A stretch of DNA of 64,000 nt, from positions 5,208,001 to 5,272,000 of the forward strand of contig NZ_CP114205.1 of NCBI RefSeq assembly GCF_027497495.1, read 5' to 3'. This DNA is from Streptomyces tubercidicus (GTDB taxonomy: Bacteria; Actinomycetota; Actinomycetes; Streptomycetales; Streptomycetaceae). Every line of letters starts with the position of its first letter. Positions within the stretch are counted from its first letter, which is position 1. The translations under genes and the position numbers were made by a program. This document shows, piece by piece, positions 15,903-25,134 of the stretch. Under the pieces are notes generated by a model. That model did not search any database. It was not told the DNA's origin and worked only from the letters and a program-made list of their open reading frames with translations.

Positions 15903-17318
15903 TCAGGCAGCAGACGGCGCGGGGATCTCGGCGGTCCCCGCCTCGTACAGGGCATGCGCGGCGCGCAGCACCAGCGCGTCCGCATGCCGCGCACCCACCA
16001 GCTGGACGCCGATCGGCAGCCCGTCCGCGTCCACCCCGCAGGGCAGCGTCGCGGCCGGCTGCTGGGTGAGGTTGAAGGGGTAGGTGAACGGTGTCCAGCC
16101 CGTCCAGCGGGTGTGGCCGGAACCCGAAGGGACCTCGACGCCCGCCTCGAAGGCGGTGAGCGGCACGGTCGGGGTCACCAGCAGGTCGTAGGCGCTGTGG
16201 AAACGGCCCATGGCCTGGCCGAGCGCCATCCGGGTATCGACCGCGGCCAGATAGTCCAGCGCGCTGTAGCGGGCGCCCTGCTCACAGATCTCCCGCAGCC
16301 CCGGGTCGAGCAGCGCCCGGTCCGCGTCGTCCAGAGGCTGCACCACCCGGGCCGCGCCGCTGAACCACAGCGTGTGGAAGGACTCCACCGGGTCGCTGAT
16401 ACCGGGGTCGATCTCCTCGACGACCGCGCCGAGCCCGGCAAGGGTGTCGACCGCCGACCGGACCGCCGCGGCGACCTCCGGCGCCACCGGCACCTCCCAG
16501 CCGAGCGACGGGCTGAAGGCCACCCGCAGCCCGGACACCGGACCGGCCAGCGCCTCCCGGAACGAACCGGCGGCCGGACCGAGCTGGGACCAGTCCCGCC
16601 AGTCCGCCCGGCAGATCACCTCCATCATCAGCGCCGCGTCCGCCGCGTCCCGGGTCATCGGCCCGACATGCGCCAGCGTCCCGAACGGACTCGCCGGATA
16701 GTGCGGCACCCGCCCGTAGGTCGCCTTGAGCGCGAAGATCCCGCAGAACGACGCCGGGATACGCACCGAACCGCCGCCGTCCGTGCCCAGACTCAGCGGC
16801 CCGGCGCCCAGCGCCACCGCCGCCGCGCTGCCGCCGCTGGAGCCGCCCGCGGTGCGCCCCGGGTCGTACGGATTGCCCGTCACCCCGTGCCGTGGACTGT
16901 CGGTGACGCCCTTCCAGCCGAACTCCGGGGTGGTGGTCTTGCCGACGAACACCGCCCCGGACTCCCGCAGCCGGGCGACCGACGGGGCGTCCTCCTCCCA
17001 CGGCCCCTCGGCCCGCACCGTGCGCGACCCGCGCAGCGTCGGGGTGCCCCGGGTGAGGATCAGGTCCTTGACGGTGACCGGCACCCCGTCCACCGGCCCG
17101 GCCGGCTCCCTGGCCCGCCAGCGCTCCGCCGACTCCTTGGCGCCGGACAGCGCTTCGTCCGCGTCGATCCGGGTGAAGCAGTTCGTCGCGGTCTGCGCGG
17201 CCTCGGCGCGTTCCAGCACCGCCCGGACCGCCTCGACGGGGGAGAACTCGCCGGCCGCGTAGCCGGCCGTGAGCCGGGTGGCGGTGAGGTCGGCGAGGTG
17301 GGTCGGTTCGGTGGTCAT
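15903..17318 (-). CDS. Amidase (amidase signature family)
   Basis: The protein has 471 residues with a GGAGGACGC ribosome site. The Ser-cisSer-Lys triad is visible: Lys84 in VPVTVKDLI, the cis-Ser within GRTAGGSSGGSAAAVALGAG (about 158-164) and the nucleophile Ser184 in GTDGGGSVRIPASF. The C-terminal part has LPIGVQLVGARHADALVLRA. There is no signal peptide, so it is cytosolic. The family hydrolyses a carboxamide to acid plus ammonia. The substrate is not inferable from sequence. The hydroxyacid dehydrogenase gene lies 84 bases upstream on the same strand, and the importer operon is adjacent, so it probably acts on the imported compound or a product of it. Confidence 0.92.
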   Translation of the reverse strand: MTTEPTHLADLTATRLTAGYAAGEFSPVEAVRAVLERAEAAQTATNCFTRIDADEALSGAKESAERWRAREPAGPVDGVPVTVKDLILTRGTPTLRGSRTVRAEGPWEEDAPSVARLRESGAVFVGKTTTPEFGWKGVTDSPRHGVTGNPYDPGRTAGGSSGGSAAAVALGAGPLSLGTDGGGSVRIPASFCGIFALKATYGRVPHYPASPFGTLAHVGPMTRDAADAALMMEVICRADWRDWSQLGPAAGSFREALAGPVSGLRVAFSPSLGWEVPVAPEVAAAVRSAVDTLAGLGAVVEEIDPGISDPVESFHTLWFSGAARVVQPLDDADRALLDPGLREICEQGARYSALDYLAAVDTRMALGQAMGRFHSAYDLLVTPTVPLTAFEAGVEVPSGSGHTRWTGWTPFTYPFNLTQQPAATLPCGVDADGLPIGVQLVGARHADALVLRAAHALYEAGTAEIPAPSAA

Positions 17319-17402
17319 GCGTCCTCCGAGCGTCGGCCGCCCCGGGCGGGACGGCGGTGGGGGAGCGCGGCTGCCGCGCCCGGGGCCCGGCAGCCGGCCC
17401 CG

Positions 17403-18368
17403 TCACTGCACCGGCACGTACCCGAGCCGTTTGTCGACGAGGTTGTCCAGCGGCTCGCCCGCCGACCACCGCTCGAAGTTGTCCTGGAACTGCTCGGCGA
17501 GGGCGTCCCGCCAGCCCAGGGTGTCGCCGCTCATATGGGGCGAGACGATCAGATGCGGGACGTCCCACAGCGGGCTGTCCGCGGTGAGCGGCTCCTCCTC
17601 GAAGACGTCCAGCGCCGCCGCCGCGATCCGCCACTCGCGCAGCGCCGCGATCAGCGCGTCCTCGACCACCAGCGGCCCGCGCCCGACGTTGATGAACCGG
17701 GCCCGCGGCGGCATCCTGGCGAACGCCGCCTTGTCGAACAGGCCGCGGGTGGCCTCCGTCAGGGGCGCCGCGCTGATCACCCAATCCGCCTGGGGCAGCA
17801 GGCCGTTCAGCGCGTCACTCGCGTGGACGAGGCCGAAGCGCGGATCGTCCCGGCGCTCCCGGCGGCCGACCAGATCGACCTTGACACCCAGTGCCAGGAG
17901 GGTGCTGCCGATGGCCCGGCCGATCGGCCCCGAGCCCACCACGACGGCCCGGCTGCCGGCCAGCCGCAGGGTCTCCCGGTGCTGCCAGCGCCGCTGCCGC
18001 TGGAGCTCCCAACTTCCGTAGAAGTCCTTGGCCATGGCGATCACGAGGCCCGCCACGTACTCTGCGATCGGCTGCTCGAAGACCCCCCGGGCGTTGGTCA
18101 CCAGGGTGTCGTCGGCGACCAGCGCCGGGCACAGGAGCTGATCCACACCGGCGCTCGCGGTGTGCACCCAGCCGGGCCTGGGGCCCTTCTCCGGCCAGGC
18201 TCTGCGGATCGCATCAGAGGTGAAGTCCCAGGCCAACAGGACGTCGGCGGAGGGCAGTCGGTCGGCGAGCGACTCCTCGTCGGTGAAGATCACCCGAGCC
18301 CGGCCGGTGAGCCGGTCCAGCTTCGGGGGCGGGTCGGATCCAAGGACGAGGACGGTGCTTTCGGACAT
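17403..18368 (-). CDS. D-2-hydroxyacid dehydrogenase
   Basis: The protein has 321 residues from the ATG at 18368; the 27 upstream in-frame codons show no family similarity. The NAD-binding motif is VVVGSGPIGRAIGSTLLALG (about 142-161). The catalytic Arg lies in FINVGRGPLV, the Glu in ALDVFEEEPL and the His in IVSPHMSGDT, in the order expected for the family. It interconverts a 2-oxoacid and a D-2-hydroxyacid with NAD(P)H. It is upstream of the amidase on the same strand and divergent from the first EutA-like gene, so it belongs to the putative catabolic unit. Confidence 0.9.
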   Translation of the reverse strand: MSESTVLVLGSDPPPKLDRLTGRARVIFTDEESLADRLPSADVLLAWDFTSDAIRRAWPEKGPRPGWVHTASAGVDQLLCPALVADDTLVTNARGVFEQPIAEYVAGLVIAMAKDFYGSWELQRQRRWQHRETLRLAGSRAVVVGSGPIGRAIGSTLLALGVKVDLVGRRERRDDPRFGLVHASDALNGLLPQADWVISAAPLTEATRGLFDKAAFARMPPRARFINVGRGPLVVEDALIAALREWRIAAAALDVFEEEPLTADSPLWDVPHLIVSPHMSGDTLGWRDALAEQFQDNFERWSAGEPLDNLVDKRLGYVPVQ

Positions 18369-18394
18369 AGCCAGAAACCGTTCTGAAACGTGAG

Positions 18395-18414
18395 CCCCTT
18401 TCACGGAAAAGGGG
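18395..18414 (-). promoter_or_regulatory. Hairpin in the leader of the hydroxyacid dehydrogenase gene
   Basis: CCCCTTT pairs with AAAGGGG around a 6-base loop, about 27 bases upstream of the start codon. A longer imperfect repeat (TTGACCAC at 18442 and GTGTCAA at 18470) lies in the same divergent region and could be an operator. Neither has independent support. Confidence 0.3.
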
Positions 18415-18574
18415 CGCCGACAGATGCCTGAGATGCGAGGATTGACCACGCTAGGAAGTCGTATCTACGGTGTCAACAACGGCTCTGTACCGACGTCCCG
18501 GCTTGATCCGGTTGCACCTCTTCCGCGGCCACTGGCCTGGCCATCCCAGCCCTTCGTTTCTTCTAGGGGCCTTC

Positions 18575-19486
18575 ATGGACGTCTCTTTTCTGGGTGGCCC
18601 ACAGCCGCAGCTCGGCGTGGGTGTCGTCGCTCCCTTCGACTTCGCGCTCGACCGTGAGCTCTGGCGCTGGGTGCCCGACGATGTGTCCCTCCACCTCACC
18701 CGCACCCCTTTTGTGCCCGTCGAGGTGAGCCTCGATCTGGCCCGAATGGTCAGTGAGCACGAAACGCTGGACGCCGCCGTCCAGGCTCTGTGCGCGGTAT
18801 CACCGCAGGTCATCTCCTATGCCTGCACCTCCGGCAGCTTCGTCGGAGGTGTCGCGGGGGAGCGGGCCATGTGTGCCGCCATGGTCCAGGCGGGGGAGGT
18901 TCCCTCCCTCACCACCTCGGGCGCGCTGATCGAAGCGCTGCGCGAGATCGGCGCCCGGCGCATCGCCGTGGTCACGCCCTACACGAAATCGGTCACCGAC
19001 TCCCTGGAGGACTATCTGGGTGAGGCCGGCATCACGGTCACCGGCCGGGCCTATCTCGGCCTGACCCGGCACATCTGGAAGGTGCCGTACCGCGATGTCG
19101 TCGACATGGCCCGCGCGGCCGTCGTCGGCGCCACCGATGCCCTCTTCATCAGCTGTACGAATCTGCCGACCTACGACGTGATCCCGCAGCTGGAGGCCGA
19201 GCTGCGGATGCCGGTGCTGTCCGCCAACCAGGTCACGATGTGGGCCGCGCTGCGGGCCATCGGGGTCCAGGCGGTGGGCCCGTACCAGGCGCTGCTCGAC
19301 CCGGTGGCGCGGCGCGGTCCGGCCGCGATGACCGGATCGGCGGGCGGCCCCGGAGAGGGCGTGCCGGGGGCGACCCCGGAGGCGGCCTTCGCCGGACCCC
19401 CCGCCCCACCGGAGGGGGAGCCCCTCGACGGCCTTGATCCGCCGCCGTATCCGCCCGATGACACGGGCGGTCTGCCCCCGGTCTGA
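18575..19486 (+). CDS. EutA / maleate isomerase-like (Asp/Glu racemase superfamily) protein with two catalytic Cys
   Basis: The protein has 303 residues from the ATG at 18575. The superfamily uses two cysteines, one in each half. Here they are Cys84 in VISYACTSGSFVGG and Cys194 in ALFISCTNLPTYDVI. The fold repeat is clear: VGVVAPFDFALDRELWRWVP, IAVVTPYTKSVTDSL, then MPVLSANQVTMWAALRAIG. The last 55 residues are a Pro/Gly-rich, disordered tail not seen in typical members. Relatives include maleate cis-trans isomerase, arylmalonate decarboxylase and EutA of ectoine utilisation. It is followed by a second family member, so the two may act as a pair. Confidence 0.85.
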   Translation: MDVSFLGGPQPQLGVGVVAPFDFALDRELWRWVPDDVSLHLTRTPFVPVEVSLDLARMVSEHETLDAAVQALCAVSPQVISYACTSGSFVGGVAGERAMCAAMVQAGEVPSLTTSGALIEALREIGARRIAVVTPYTKSVTDSLEDYLGEAGITVTGRAYLGLTRHIWKVPYRDVVDMARAAVVGATDALFISCTNLPTYDVIPQLEAELRMPVLSANQVTMWAALRAIGVQAVGPYQALLDPVARRGPAAMTGSAGGPGEGVPGATPEAAFAGPPAPPEGEPLDGLDPPPYPPDDTGGLPPV

Positions 19487-19648
19487 GCCGGTCCGAACCC
19501 GGCCCCGGATGCTGCCGGCGTCGTTCCTCGCGCCGGCAGCGCCCCTGCCCGGGGTCACCGCACCACCCGTCAGCGCACCCGAACCCACGAACCCCTCTGC
19601 CCCACGAACCCCTCTGCCCCCGCAGGCGTACACGCAAGGGAGAACTGC

Positions 19649-20374
19649 ATGGCATCGGTCGGCTTCCTCTACCCCGGCCACTCCGCGGAGGACGACTACC
19701 CCCGGCTGGAGGCGCTGCTGGGCGGCGCGGTCCGCCTGCCGCTCGTCCACACCGACATCGGCGAGGACGCCCACCGCGTCGACGCGCTGCTGGAGATGGG
19801 CTCCGCCGGGCGGCTGGCCGCAGGCGTCGACGAGCTCAAGGAGCGCGGCGCCGAGGCCGTCGTCTGGGCCTGTACCAGCGCCAGCTTCGTCTTCGGCTGG
19901 GAGGGCGCCCACGAACAGGTCAGGGAGCTGTCCGCCACCGCCGGTCTGCCCGCCTCCAGTACGTCGTTCGCCTTCGCCCATGCCGTCCAGGCGCTCGGCG
20001 CCCGGCGGGTCGCGATCGCCGCCACCTACCCCGACGATGTGGCCGAGCGCTTCCACGCCTTCCTGAAGTCCGCCGGTGCGGAGGTCGTCTCGACCCGCGG
20101 CAGCGGCATCATCACCGCCGCCGAGGTCGGCACCTGGGGAGCGACGGAGGTGCTGGCGCTCGCCCGCGCCGGGGACCATCCGGACGCCGAGGTGGTGCTG
20201 CTGCCCGACACCGCGCTGCACACCGCCGAACATCTCCCGGCCCTCGAAGCGGAGCTGCGCAAGCCGGTGCTCACCGCCAATCAGGTGACGGCCTGGGAGG
20301 GGCTCCGGCTGCTCGACCGGACGATCAGCTGTCCGGCGCTCGGCACCCTCTTCTCGCGGACCGCGCACAGCTGA
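19649..20374 (+). CDS. Second EutA / maleate isomerase-like protein lacking the second Cys
   Basis: The protein has 241 residues with AAGGGAG upstream of the ATG. The first cysteine is present (Cys75 in AVVWACTSASFVFG), but the equivalent of Cys194 of the upstream paralogue is Asp187 in EVVLLPDTALHTAEHL. The rest of the fold is normal (VGFLYPGHSAEDDYPRLEAL, ARRVAIAATYPDDVAERFHA, KPVLTANQVTAWEGLRLL). Loss of one cysteine rules out the standard two-thiol racemase mechanism. A decarboxylase-like single-Cys reaction, or a non-catalytic partner role with the upstream paralogue, would fit. The gap of 162 bases between the two genes contains no other gene. Confidence 0.85.
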   Translation: MASVGFLYPGHSAEDDYPRLEALLGGAVRLPLVHTDIGEDAHRVDALLEMGSAGRLAAGVDELKERGAEAVVWACTSASFVFGWEGAHEQVRELSATAGLPASSTSFAFAHAVQALGARRVAIAATYPDDVAERFHAFLKSAGAEVVSTRGSGIITAAEVGTWGATEVLALARAGDHPDAEVVLLPDTALHTAEHLPALEAELRKPVLTANQVTAWEGLRLLDRTISCPALGTLFSRTAHS

Positions 20375-20504
20375 CGGGCGCCCGGCGGGTCCGGCAGCGG
20401 GTCCGCCGAATGCGGTGTGACGCCGGGCAGCTGACCCGGGAATAAGTGGAGATCCTCTCCGGTTGTCCTCCTCGCAGACCACCGACGCGAGGAGGACCCG
20501 CACC

Positions 20505-21629
20505 GTGAGCGGCGAAGACGAGGAGATCCGGGGCAGCGGCGAGAGCGCCGGCGACGGGATACGGGGCACCGCCCGGGGCACCGCGCCCGTCCCGCTGTCG
20601 GTGCTCGACCTGGTGACGGTCGGGGCCGGCAGCACCGCCTCCCGGGCGGTGCGCACGGCCGTCGATATCGCCCGTACGGCCGAACGCCGCGGCTTCCACC
20701 GCTACTGGGTCGCCGAGCACCACTCCATGCCCGGCGTCGCCTCGTCCTCCCCCGCGGTGCTGCTCGCCCACCTCGCCGCCCACACCACCCGCATCCGCCT
20801 CGGCTCCGGCGGCGTGATGCTGCCCAACCACGCCCCGCTCGTCATCGCCGAGCAGTTCGGCACCCTGGAGGCGATGGCCCCCGGCCGGGTCGACCTGGGC
20901 CTGGGCCGCGCGCCGGGGACGGACGGCGCCACTGCCGCGGCGCTCCGCCGGACCGAGAGTCTGCACGAGGGCGCGGAGGAATTCCCGCAGCAGCTGGCCG
21001 AGTTGACCCGCTTTCTGGACGACTCCTTCCCCGACGGCCACCCGTACGCCAGGATCCACGCCGTCCCCGGCCCGGTGCAGGCCACCTCCCCGGGCGGCGT
21101 CCAGGACCCGCACCGCCCGCCCCTGTGGCTGCTGGGCTCCTCCGGCTTCAGCGCCCGGCTGGCCGGCACCCTCGGCCTGCCGTTCGCCTTCGCGCACCAC
21201 TTCTCCGCCGCCAACACCCTCCCGGCGCTGGACCTCTACCGCGCGTCCTTCCGCCCCTCCGAGGTGCTGGCCGAGCCCTACGCCCTGATCGGGGTCGCGG
21301 CGCTGGCCGCCGAGGAGGAGCGGGAGGCCCGCCGACAGGTCCTGACCGGCGCGCTGTCCATGGTCCGGCTGCGCACCGGCCGCCCCGGCCTGGTCCCCAG
21401 CCCGGAGGAGGCCGAGGCATACTCCTTCAGCGAACGGGAGCGCGACTTCGTCGACAGCTGGCTCGGCAATGTCATCCACGGCACCCCGGACGCCGTCCGC
21501 CAGGGCCTGGACGATCTCGCCAAGCGCACCGGCGCCGACGAGCTGATGATCACCGCCAACGCGCATGGCGGCGCGGCCCGGCTGCGCTCGTACGAGCTGA
21601 TAGCCGATGCGTACGGGCTGCCCGGGTAG
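20505..21629 (+). CDS. LLM-class flavin-dependent oxidoreductase (luciferase-like)
   Basis: The protein has 374 residues. GTG at 20505 has GAGGAGGA nine bases upstream, better than the TTG at 20463. The TIM-barrel monooxygenase family pattern is present: PLSVLDLVTVGAG, FHRYWVAEHHSMPGVASSSP, TTRIRLGSGGVMLPNHAPL, VAEQFGTLEAMAPGRVDLGLGRAPGTD (shown by its core FGTLEAMAPGRVDLGLGRAP), LLGSSGFSA and GLPFAFAHHFS. It uses FMNH2 or F420H2; which one is not clear. It follows the EutA-like genes on the same strand, so it may join the same catabolic unit, but the 130-base gap leaves this open. It converges with the GGDEF-EAL gene. Confidence 0.9.
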   Translation: MSGEDEEIRGSGESAGDGIRGTARGTAPVPLSVLDLVTVGAGSTASRAVRTAVDIARTAERRGFHRYWVAEHHSMPGVASSSPAVLLAHLAAHTTRIRLGSGGVMLPNHAPLVIAEQFGTLEAMAPGRVDLGLGRAPGTDGATAAALRRTESLHEGAEEFPQQLAELTRFLDDSFPDGHPYARIHAVPGPVQATSPGGVQDPHRPPLWLLGSSGFSARLAGTLGLPFAFAHHFSAANTLPALDLYRASFRPSEVLAEPYALIGVAALAAEEEREARRQVLTGALSMVRLRTGRPGLVPSPEEAEAYSFSERERDFVDSWLGNVIHGTPDAVRQGLDDLAKRTGADELMITANAHGGAARLRSYELIADAYGLPG

Positions 21630-21649
21630 GGCGTCGTAGGCGGGACCCC

Positions 21650-23518
21650 TCAGGCGCCCGTGTGCCGGCCCGCGTCGAGGAGGGCTTCGACGCGGTCGGG
21701 GGCGACGGGGCGGGAGTAGAGCCAGCCCTGGCCGGTGTCGCAGCCGATCCGGCGGAGCCGCTCGGCCTGTTCGGCGCTCTCCACACACTCGGCGGTGACC
21801 GTGAGGCCGAGCCGGTGCGCCAGCGCCACCAGCGCCTCCACGATCATCTCGTCCGCCGGGTTGGGATGCTCCTGCGAACGGAAGCCGCGGACGAAGGACC
21901 CGTCCAGCTTGAGCACGGAGACCGGGAGGCGGCTGAGGTAGGCGAGGTTGGAGTAGCCGGTGCCGAAGTCGTCGATGGCGATCCGTACGCCCATGTCGCT
22001 GAGTGCCTGCAGGGCCTGGAGCGGGCGGCCCGCCGAGCCCATCACCGCGGACTCGGTCAGCTCCAGCTGGAGCAGCTCCGGCGGCAGCCCGGTCTCGGCG
22101 AGGATCCCCGCGACATCCGCGACCAGGTCGGAGTCCCACACCTGACGTACGGCCACATTGACGCTGACGAATAGCGGCTCGTCCGGGTGCGCCAGCTGCC
22201 AGGCGCGCGCCTGATAGCAGGCCCGCTCCAGCACCCAGCGGCCCAGCTCGACGATCGCGCCGTTCTCCTCCGCCAGGGCGATGAACCGATTCGGCGACAG
22301 CGTCCCGAACTGCGGATGCCGCCAGCGCACCAGGGCCTCCACGCCCTGCGCCCGGCCGTCGCCCAGCCCGACCAGCGGCTGGTACTCCAGGGTGAATTCA
22401 CCGCGGTCCACGGCCGGGCGCAGGGTGCTGGAGAGCGCCTGCCGGGTCATCCGGTGGGCGTTGCGCTCCGGGTCGAAGAGCGTCCAGCGGGCCTTGCCGT
22501 CCTCCTTGGCCCAGTACAGCGTGGTGTCCGCGGCCTGCATCAGACCGGTCGCGGTGGTGCCGGTGGCGGTCCGCTCCACGACGCCGATGCTCGCCGACAC
22601 CGACAGCCGCTGCCCGGCCAGGTCGAACGGGCGCTGCAGCGCGTCCAGCACACACTGGGCCAGCTCGGCGAGCTGGTCGGTGCCGGTGGAGTCCTCCACC
22701 AAAAGAGCGAACTCGTCACCGCCGAGCCGCGCGACCAGATGCCCCCCGCGGCCCGTCCCGCGGTCCGCCGCGCTCTCCGCGCAGCGCGTCAGCCGCTGTG
22801 CCACCGCGCTCAGCAGCCGGTCGCCGACGCGGTGCCCGAGGGTGTCGTTGACGGCCTTGAAGCCGTCCAGGTCCAGGTAGCACAGCCCGATGCGGCCGGT
22901 GCCGGACGGTTCGAAGGAGGCGGTCTCCAGGGCGGCGGCGAGCCGCTCGAAGAACAGTGTCCGGTTGGGCAGCCGGGTCACCGGGTCGTGCATCTGCAGA
23001 TGCCGCAGCCGGGCCAGCAGATCGTGCCGGTCGCTGATGTCCGCCACCGACAGCAGCATCCGCTCCTCACCGCTGAGCGGCTCCGGGGTGAGCGGTTCGA
23101 CGGTCACCTCCACCCAGACGGAGTGCCCTTCGGGGTGTTTGAGGCGGCGGGTGCAGTGCATACGGTCGCTGCGGCCGCACAGCACCTCGCGGTAGGCGGT
23201 CCACACCCGGGTGTCGGCGCCGAGGTCGGTGAGGTCGGCCGCGGTGGCGGCGACCAGCTCGGCCGGGTCGGTGCCGACCAGCTCGCCGAAGGCCGGGTTG
23301 GCGGCGAGGACCAGACCGTCGCGGTTGAGGACGGCCATCGCCACCCGGGCCGCGTAGAAGGTGGCGCGGTAGTCGCCGAGCGAGGCGGCGGTGTCATCGC
23401 CGTGCCCGCTCGGGGCGGGCCGGGCCCCGTCCGATTCCTTGGTCGTTTCCTTACGCTCCGTCACTGAGGAGAGCGTCGCTCCGGGCGTGCGGCCCGGACT
23501 GTCGGGGTGTCCGCTCAC
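21650..23518 (-). CDS. cdgA: PAS-GGDEF-EAL bifunctional cyclic di-GMP protein, CdgA-like
   Basis: The protein has 622 residues from GTG at 23518, preceded by GGGAGCGA; the alternative GTG at 23464 has no ribosome site. A PAS domain (about 50-165, DYRATFYAARVAMAVLNRDG onward) is followed by GGDEF (about 180-345) and EAL (about 360-615). The diguanylate cyclase site is intact (VARLGGDEFALL), as are the phosphodiesterase motifs EALVRWRHPQ, LELTESAVM, DDFGTGYSNLAYLS and VLKLDGSFVRG. There are no membrane helices, so it is cytosolic. Its domain order matches CdgA of Streptomyces coelicolor, a BldD-controlled protein that affects development. Whether it makes or breaks c-di-GMP cannot be decided from sequence, since both sites look functional. 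Confidence 0.92.
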   Translation of the reverse strand: MSGHPDSPGRTPGATLSSVTERKETTKESDGARPAPSGHGDDTAASLGDYRATFYAARVAMAVLNRDGLVLAANPAFGELVGTDPAELVAATAADLTDLGADTRVWTAYREVLCGRSDRMHCTRRLKHPEGHSVWVEVTVEPLTPEPLSGEERMLLSVADISDRHDLLARLRHLQMHDPVTRLPNRTLFFERLAAALETASFEPSGTGRIGLCYLDLDGFKAVNDTLGHRVGDRLLSAVAQRLTRCAESAADRGTGRGGHLVARLGGDEFALLVEDSTGTDQLAELAQCVLDALQRPFDLAGQRLSVSASIGVVERTATGTTATGLMQAADTTLYWAKEDGKARWTLFDPERNAHRMTRQALSSTLRPAVDRGEFTLEYQPLVGLGDGRAQGVEALVRWRHPQFGTLSPNRFIALAEENGAIVELGRWVLERACYQARAWQLAHPDEPLFVSVNVAVRQVWDSDLVADVAGILAETGLPPELLQLELTESAVMGSAGRPLQALQALSDMGVRIAIDDFGTGYSNLAYLSRLPVSVLKLDGSFVRGFRSQEHPNPADEMIVEALVALAHRLGLTVTAECVESAEQAERLRRIGCDTGQGWLYSRPVAPDRVEALLDAGRHTGA

Positions 23519-23824
23519 TGCTCGCTCCCGCGTGGCGCTGTCTCGTGATGGAGGGGGGATCTCGCGCTGGAAAGTGTGGCGATCATAGAGGCTGGCACGA
23601 CGGCCGATCCAGCGACGCAGCCGTGATCGCCCGCCCGCGTGACGGAACTTCAGCCATTTCTGCACGGCTCTGTTCGTACGTATTGCCCCGTTGGCCGTTT
23701 GTGACTTTCCGTTACGGCACGGCCAAGACGCGCCGGTCACTCGTCCGGGCCTTCAAAACAGGACGAATAGCATTAAATCGCCACAGGGTAGATGAGGTCT
23801 CCGAATCCGTCCCTGGAGGTATGT

Positions 23825-25066
23825 GTGCCGCGCGCCCGGACACTCGGCGGGGTGGATCGCCGCAGCCTGCGGCGCGTCGCGGCCGTCGTCACGTCTCTGA
23901 GCGCGCTCATCGCGACCTCCATCGTCGCCGGACCCGCCACCGCCTCCGAGGCCGTGCTCCCGTGCGCCCTGGGACGCACCGACGCGCACCACTCCGAGGG
24001 CGTCGACAGCTGGAACGGGGCCTATCCGCGCCCGGACCGCCCGCTCAACGCCGTCATGATCTATCTGTCCTTCCCGGACTCCCGGCCCCTCTCCGCGCCG
24101 CAGGAGCTCTCCCGCGAGTACTTCCCCGCCACCTCCGGCTTCTTCGACCGCGCCTCCTACGGAAAGTTCCGGCTGCGCCCGCACATCCACCGCCCCTGGG
24201 TACGGATGCCGCTCTCGTCCTCCTCGTACGGGATACAGCGCGACTGGGACGCCGCCCGCCGCTCGTCCTATCTGCACGACGCGGTCACCGCCGCCGACCC
24301 CTCCATCGACTTCAGCCGCTACGACGTGGTCTATTTCGTCGCCGATCCGGACGCCCCCGGTGTCGACTCGGACGCCACCAAGGTCGTCAACCTGGACCGG
24401 CCGATGCACGCCGACGACCACGATCTGCGCCGGTTCGTCACCGTGTTCGAGCAGAGCCCGCCGGACCGCAATGTCCTCGCCCACGAGACCGGGCATGTCT
24501 TCGATCTTCCGGACCTCTACCACCGGCCGGAGGACGGCAAGGGTGACTGGGACACCTATGTGGGTGACTGGGACCTCATGGGCAGCCAGTTCGGACTGGC
24601 CCCCGACCCCTTCGCCTGGCACAAGTGGAAGCTGGGCTGGATCGCCGACAGCCAGGTGGACTGCGTCGATCTGGCCGGGCCCGCCATGCACTCACTGCGG
24701 CCGCTGTCCGCCCCCAAGGAGTCCCGCGCCCAGCGCCGGCCGCGGCTTCTGGTGGTCCGTACCGGCCCGGACAGCGCCCTCGCCATCGAGGCACGCGGTG
24801 CCACGGGCAATGACCGCTCGCTGTGCACCGAAGGGGTCCTGGTCTACCGCGTACGCAGCCGGGCGGCCTCCGGGGCGGGCCCCGTGCAGGTGCTCGACGG
24901 GCATCCGGCCACCTCGGCCTGCTGGGGCACCTCCGTCTACCCGCCGCTCGCGGACGCGCCGCTGGGTGTGGGGGAGAGCATGGACGACGCCGAGGACGGC
25001 ATCCGTATCCAGGTCGAGGGCCGGACGGCCGACGGGGACTGGGCGGTGAAGGTGAACCACGGCTGA
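23825..25066 (+). CDS. Secreted M6-family metalloprotease (immune inhibitor A-like)
   Basis: The protein has 413 residues from GTG at 23825 with GGAGG five bases upstream; longer in-frame versions lack a ribosome site. A signal peptide (about 1-40) ends near TASIVAGPATASEA. The protease domain has a zinc site HETGHVFDLPDLYHRPEDG (HExxH with the M6 Gly) and the downstream DWDLMGSQFGLAPDPFAWHK, in which the Met-turn DLMG is normal for the family. The C-terminal third is beta-rich with two Cys pairs and may be an interaction domain. It is secreted to degrade extracellular protein. A hairpin shared with tRNA-Lys copy 3 follows. Confidence 0.9.
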   Translation: MPRARTLGGVDRRSLRRVAAVVTSLSALIATSIVAGPATASEAVLPCALGRTDAHHSEGVDSWNGAYPRPDRPLNAVMIYLSFPDSRPLSAPQELSREYFPATSGFFDRASYGKFRLRPHIHRPWVRMPLSSSSYGIQRDWDAARRSSYLHDAVTAADPSIDFSRYDVVYFVADPDAPGVDSDATKVVNLDRPMHADDHDLRRFVTVFEQSPPDRNVLAHETGHVFDLPDLYHRPEDGKGDWDTYVGDWDLMGSQFGLAPDPFAWHKWKLGWIADSQVDCVDLAGPAMHSLRPLSAPKESRAQRRPRLLVVRTGPDSALAIEARGATGNDRSLCTEGVLVYRVRSRAASGAGPVQVLDGHPATSACWGTSVYPPLADAPLGVGESMDDAEDGIRIQVEGRTADGDWAVKVNHG

Positions 25067-25097
25067 CCGCGCCGACCCCGCGACGCACCGCAATGAC

Positions 25098-25125
25098 GAA
25101 GGCCCCCACCGGAGTGGGGGCCTTC
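25098..25125. terminator. Bidirectional terminator between the M6 protease gene and tRNA-Lys copy 3
   Basis: A perfect 12-bp stem (GAAGGCCCCCAC and complement) with a 4-base loop lies 32 bases after the protease stop and 10 bases after the tRNA end on the opposite strand. Confidence 0.85.
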
Positions 25126-25134
25126 GACCGTCTG

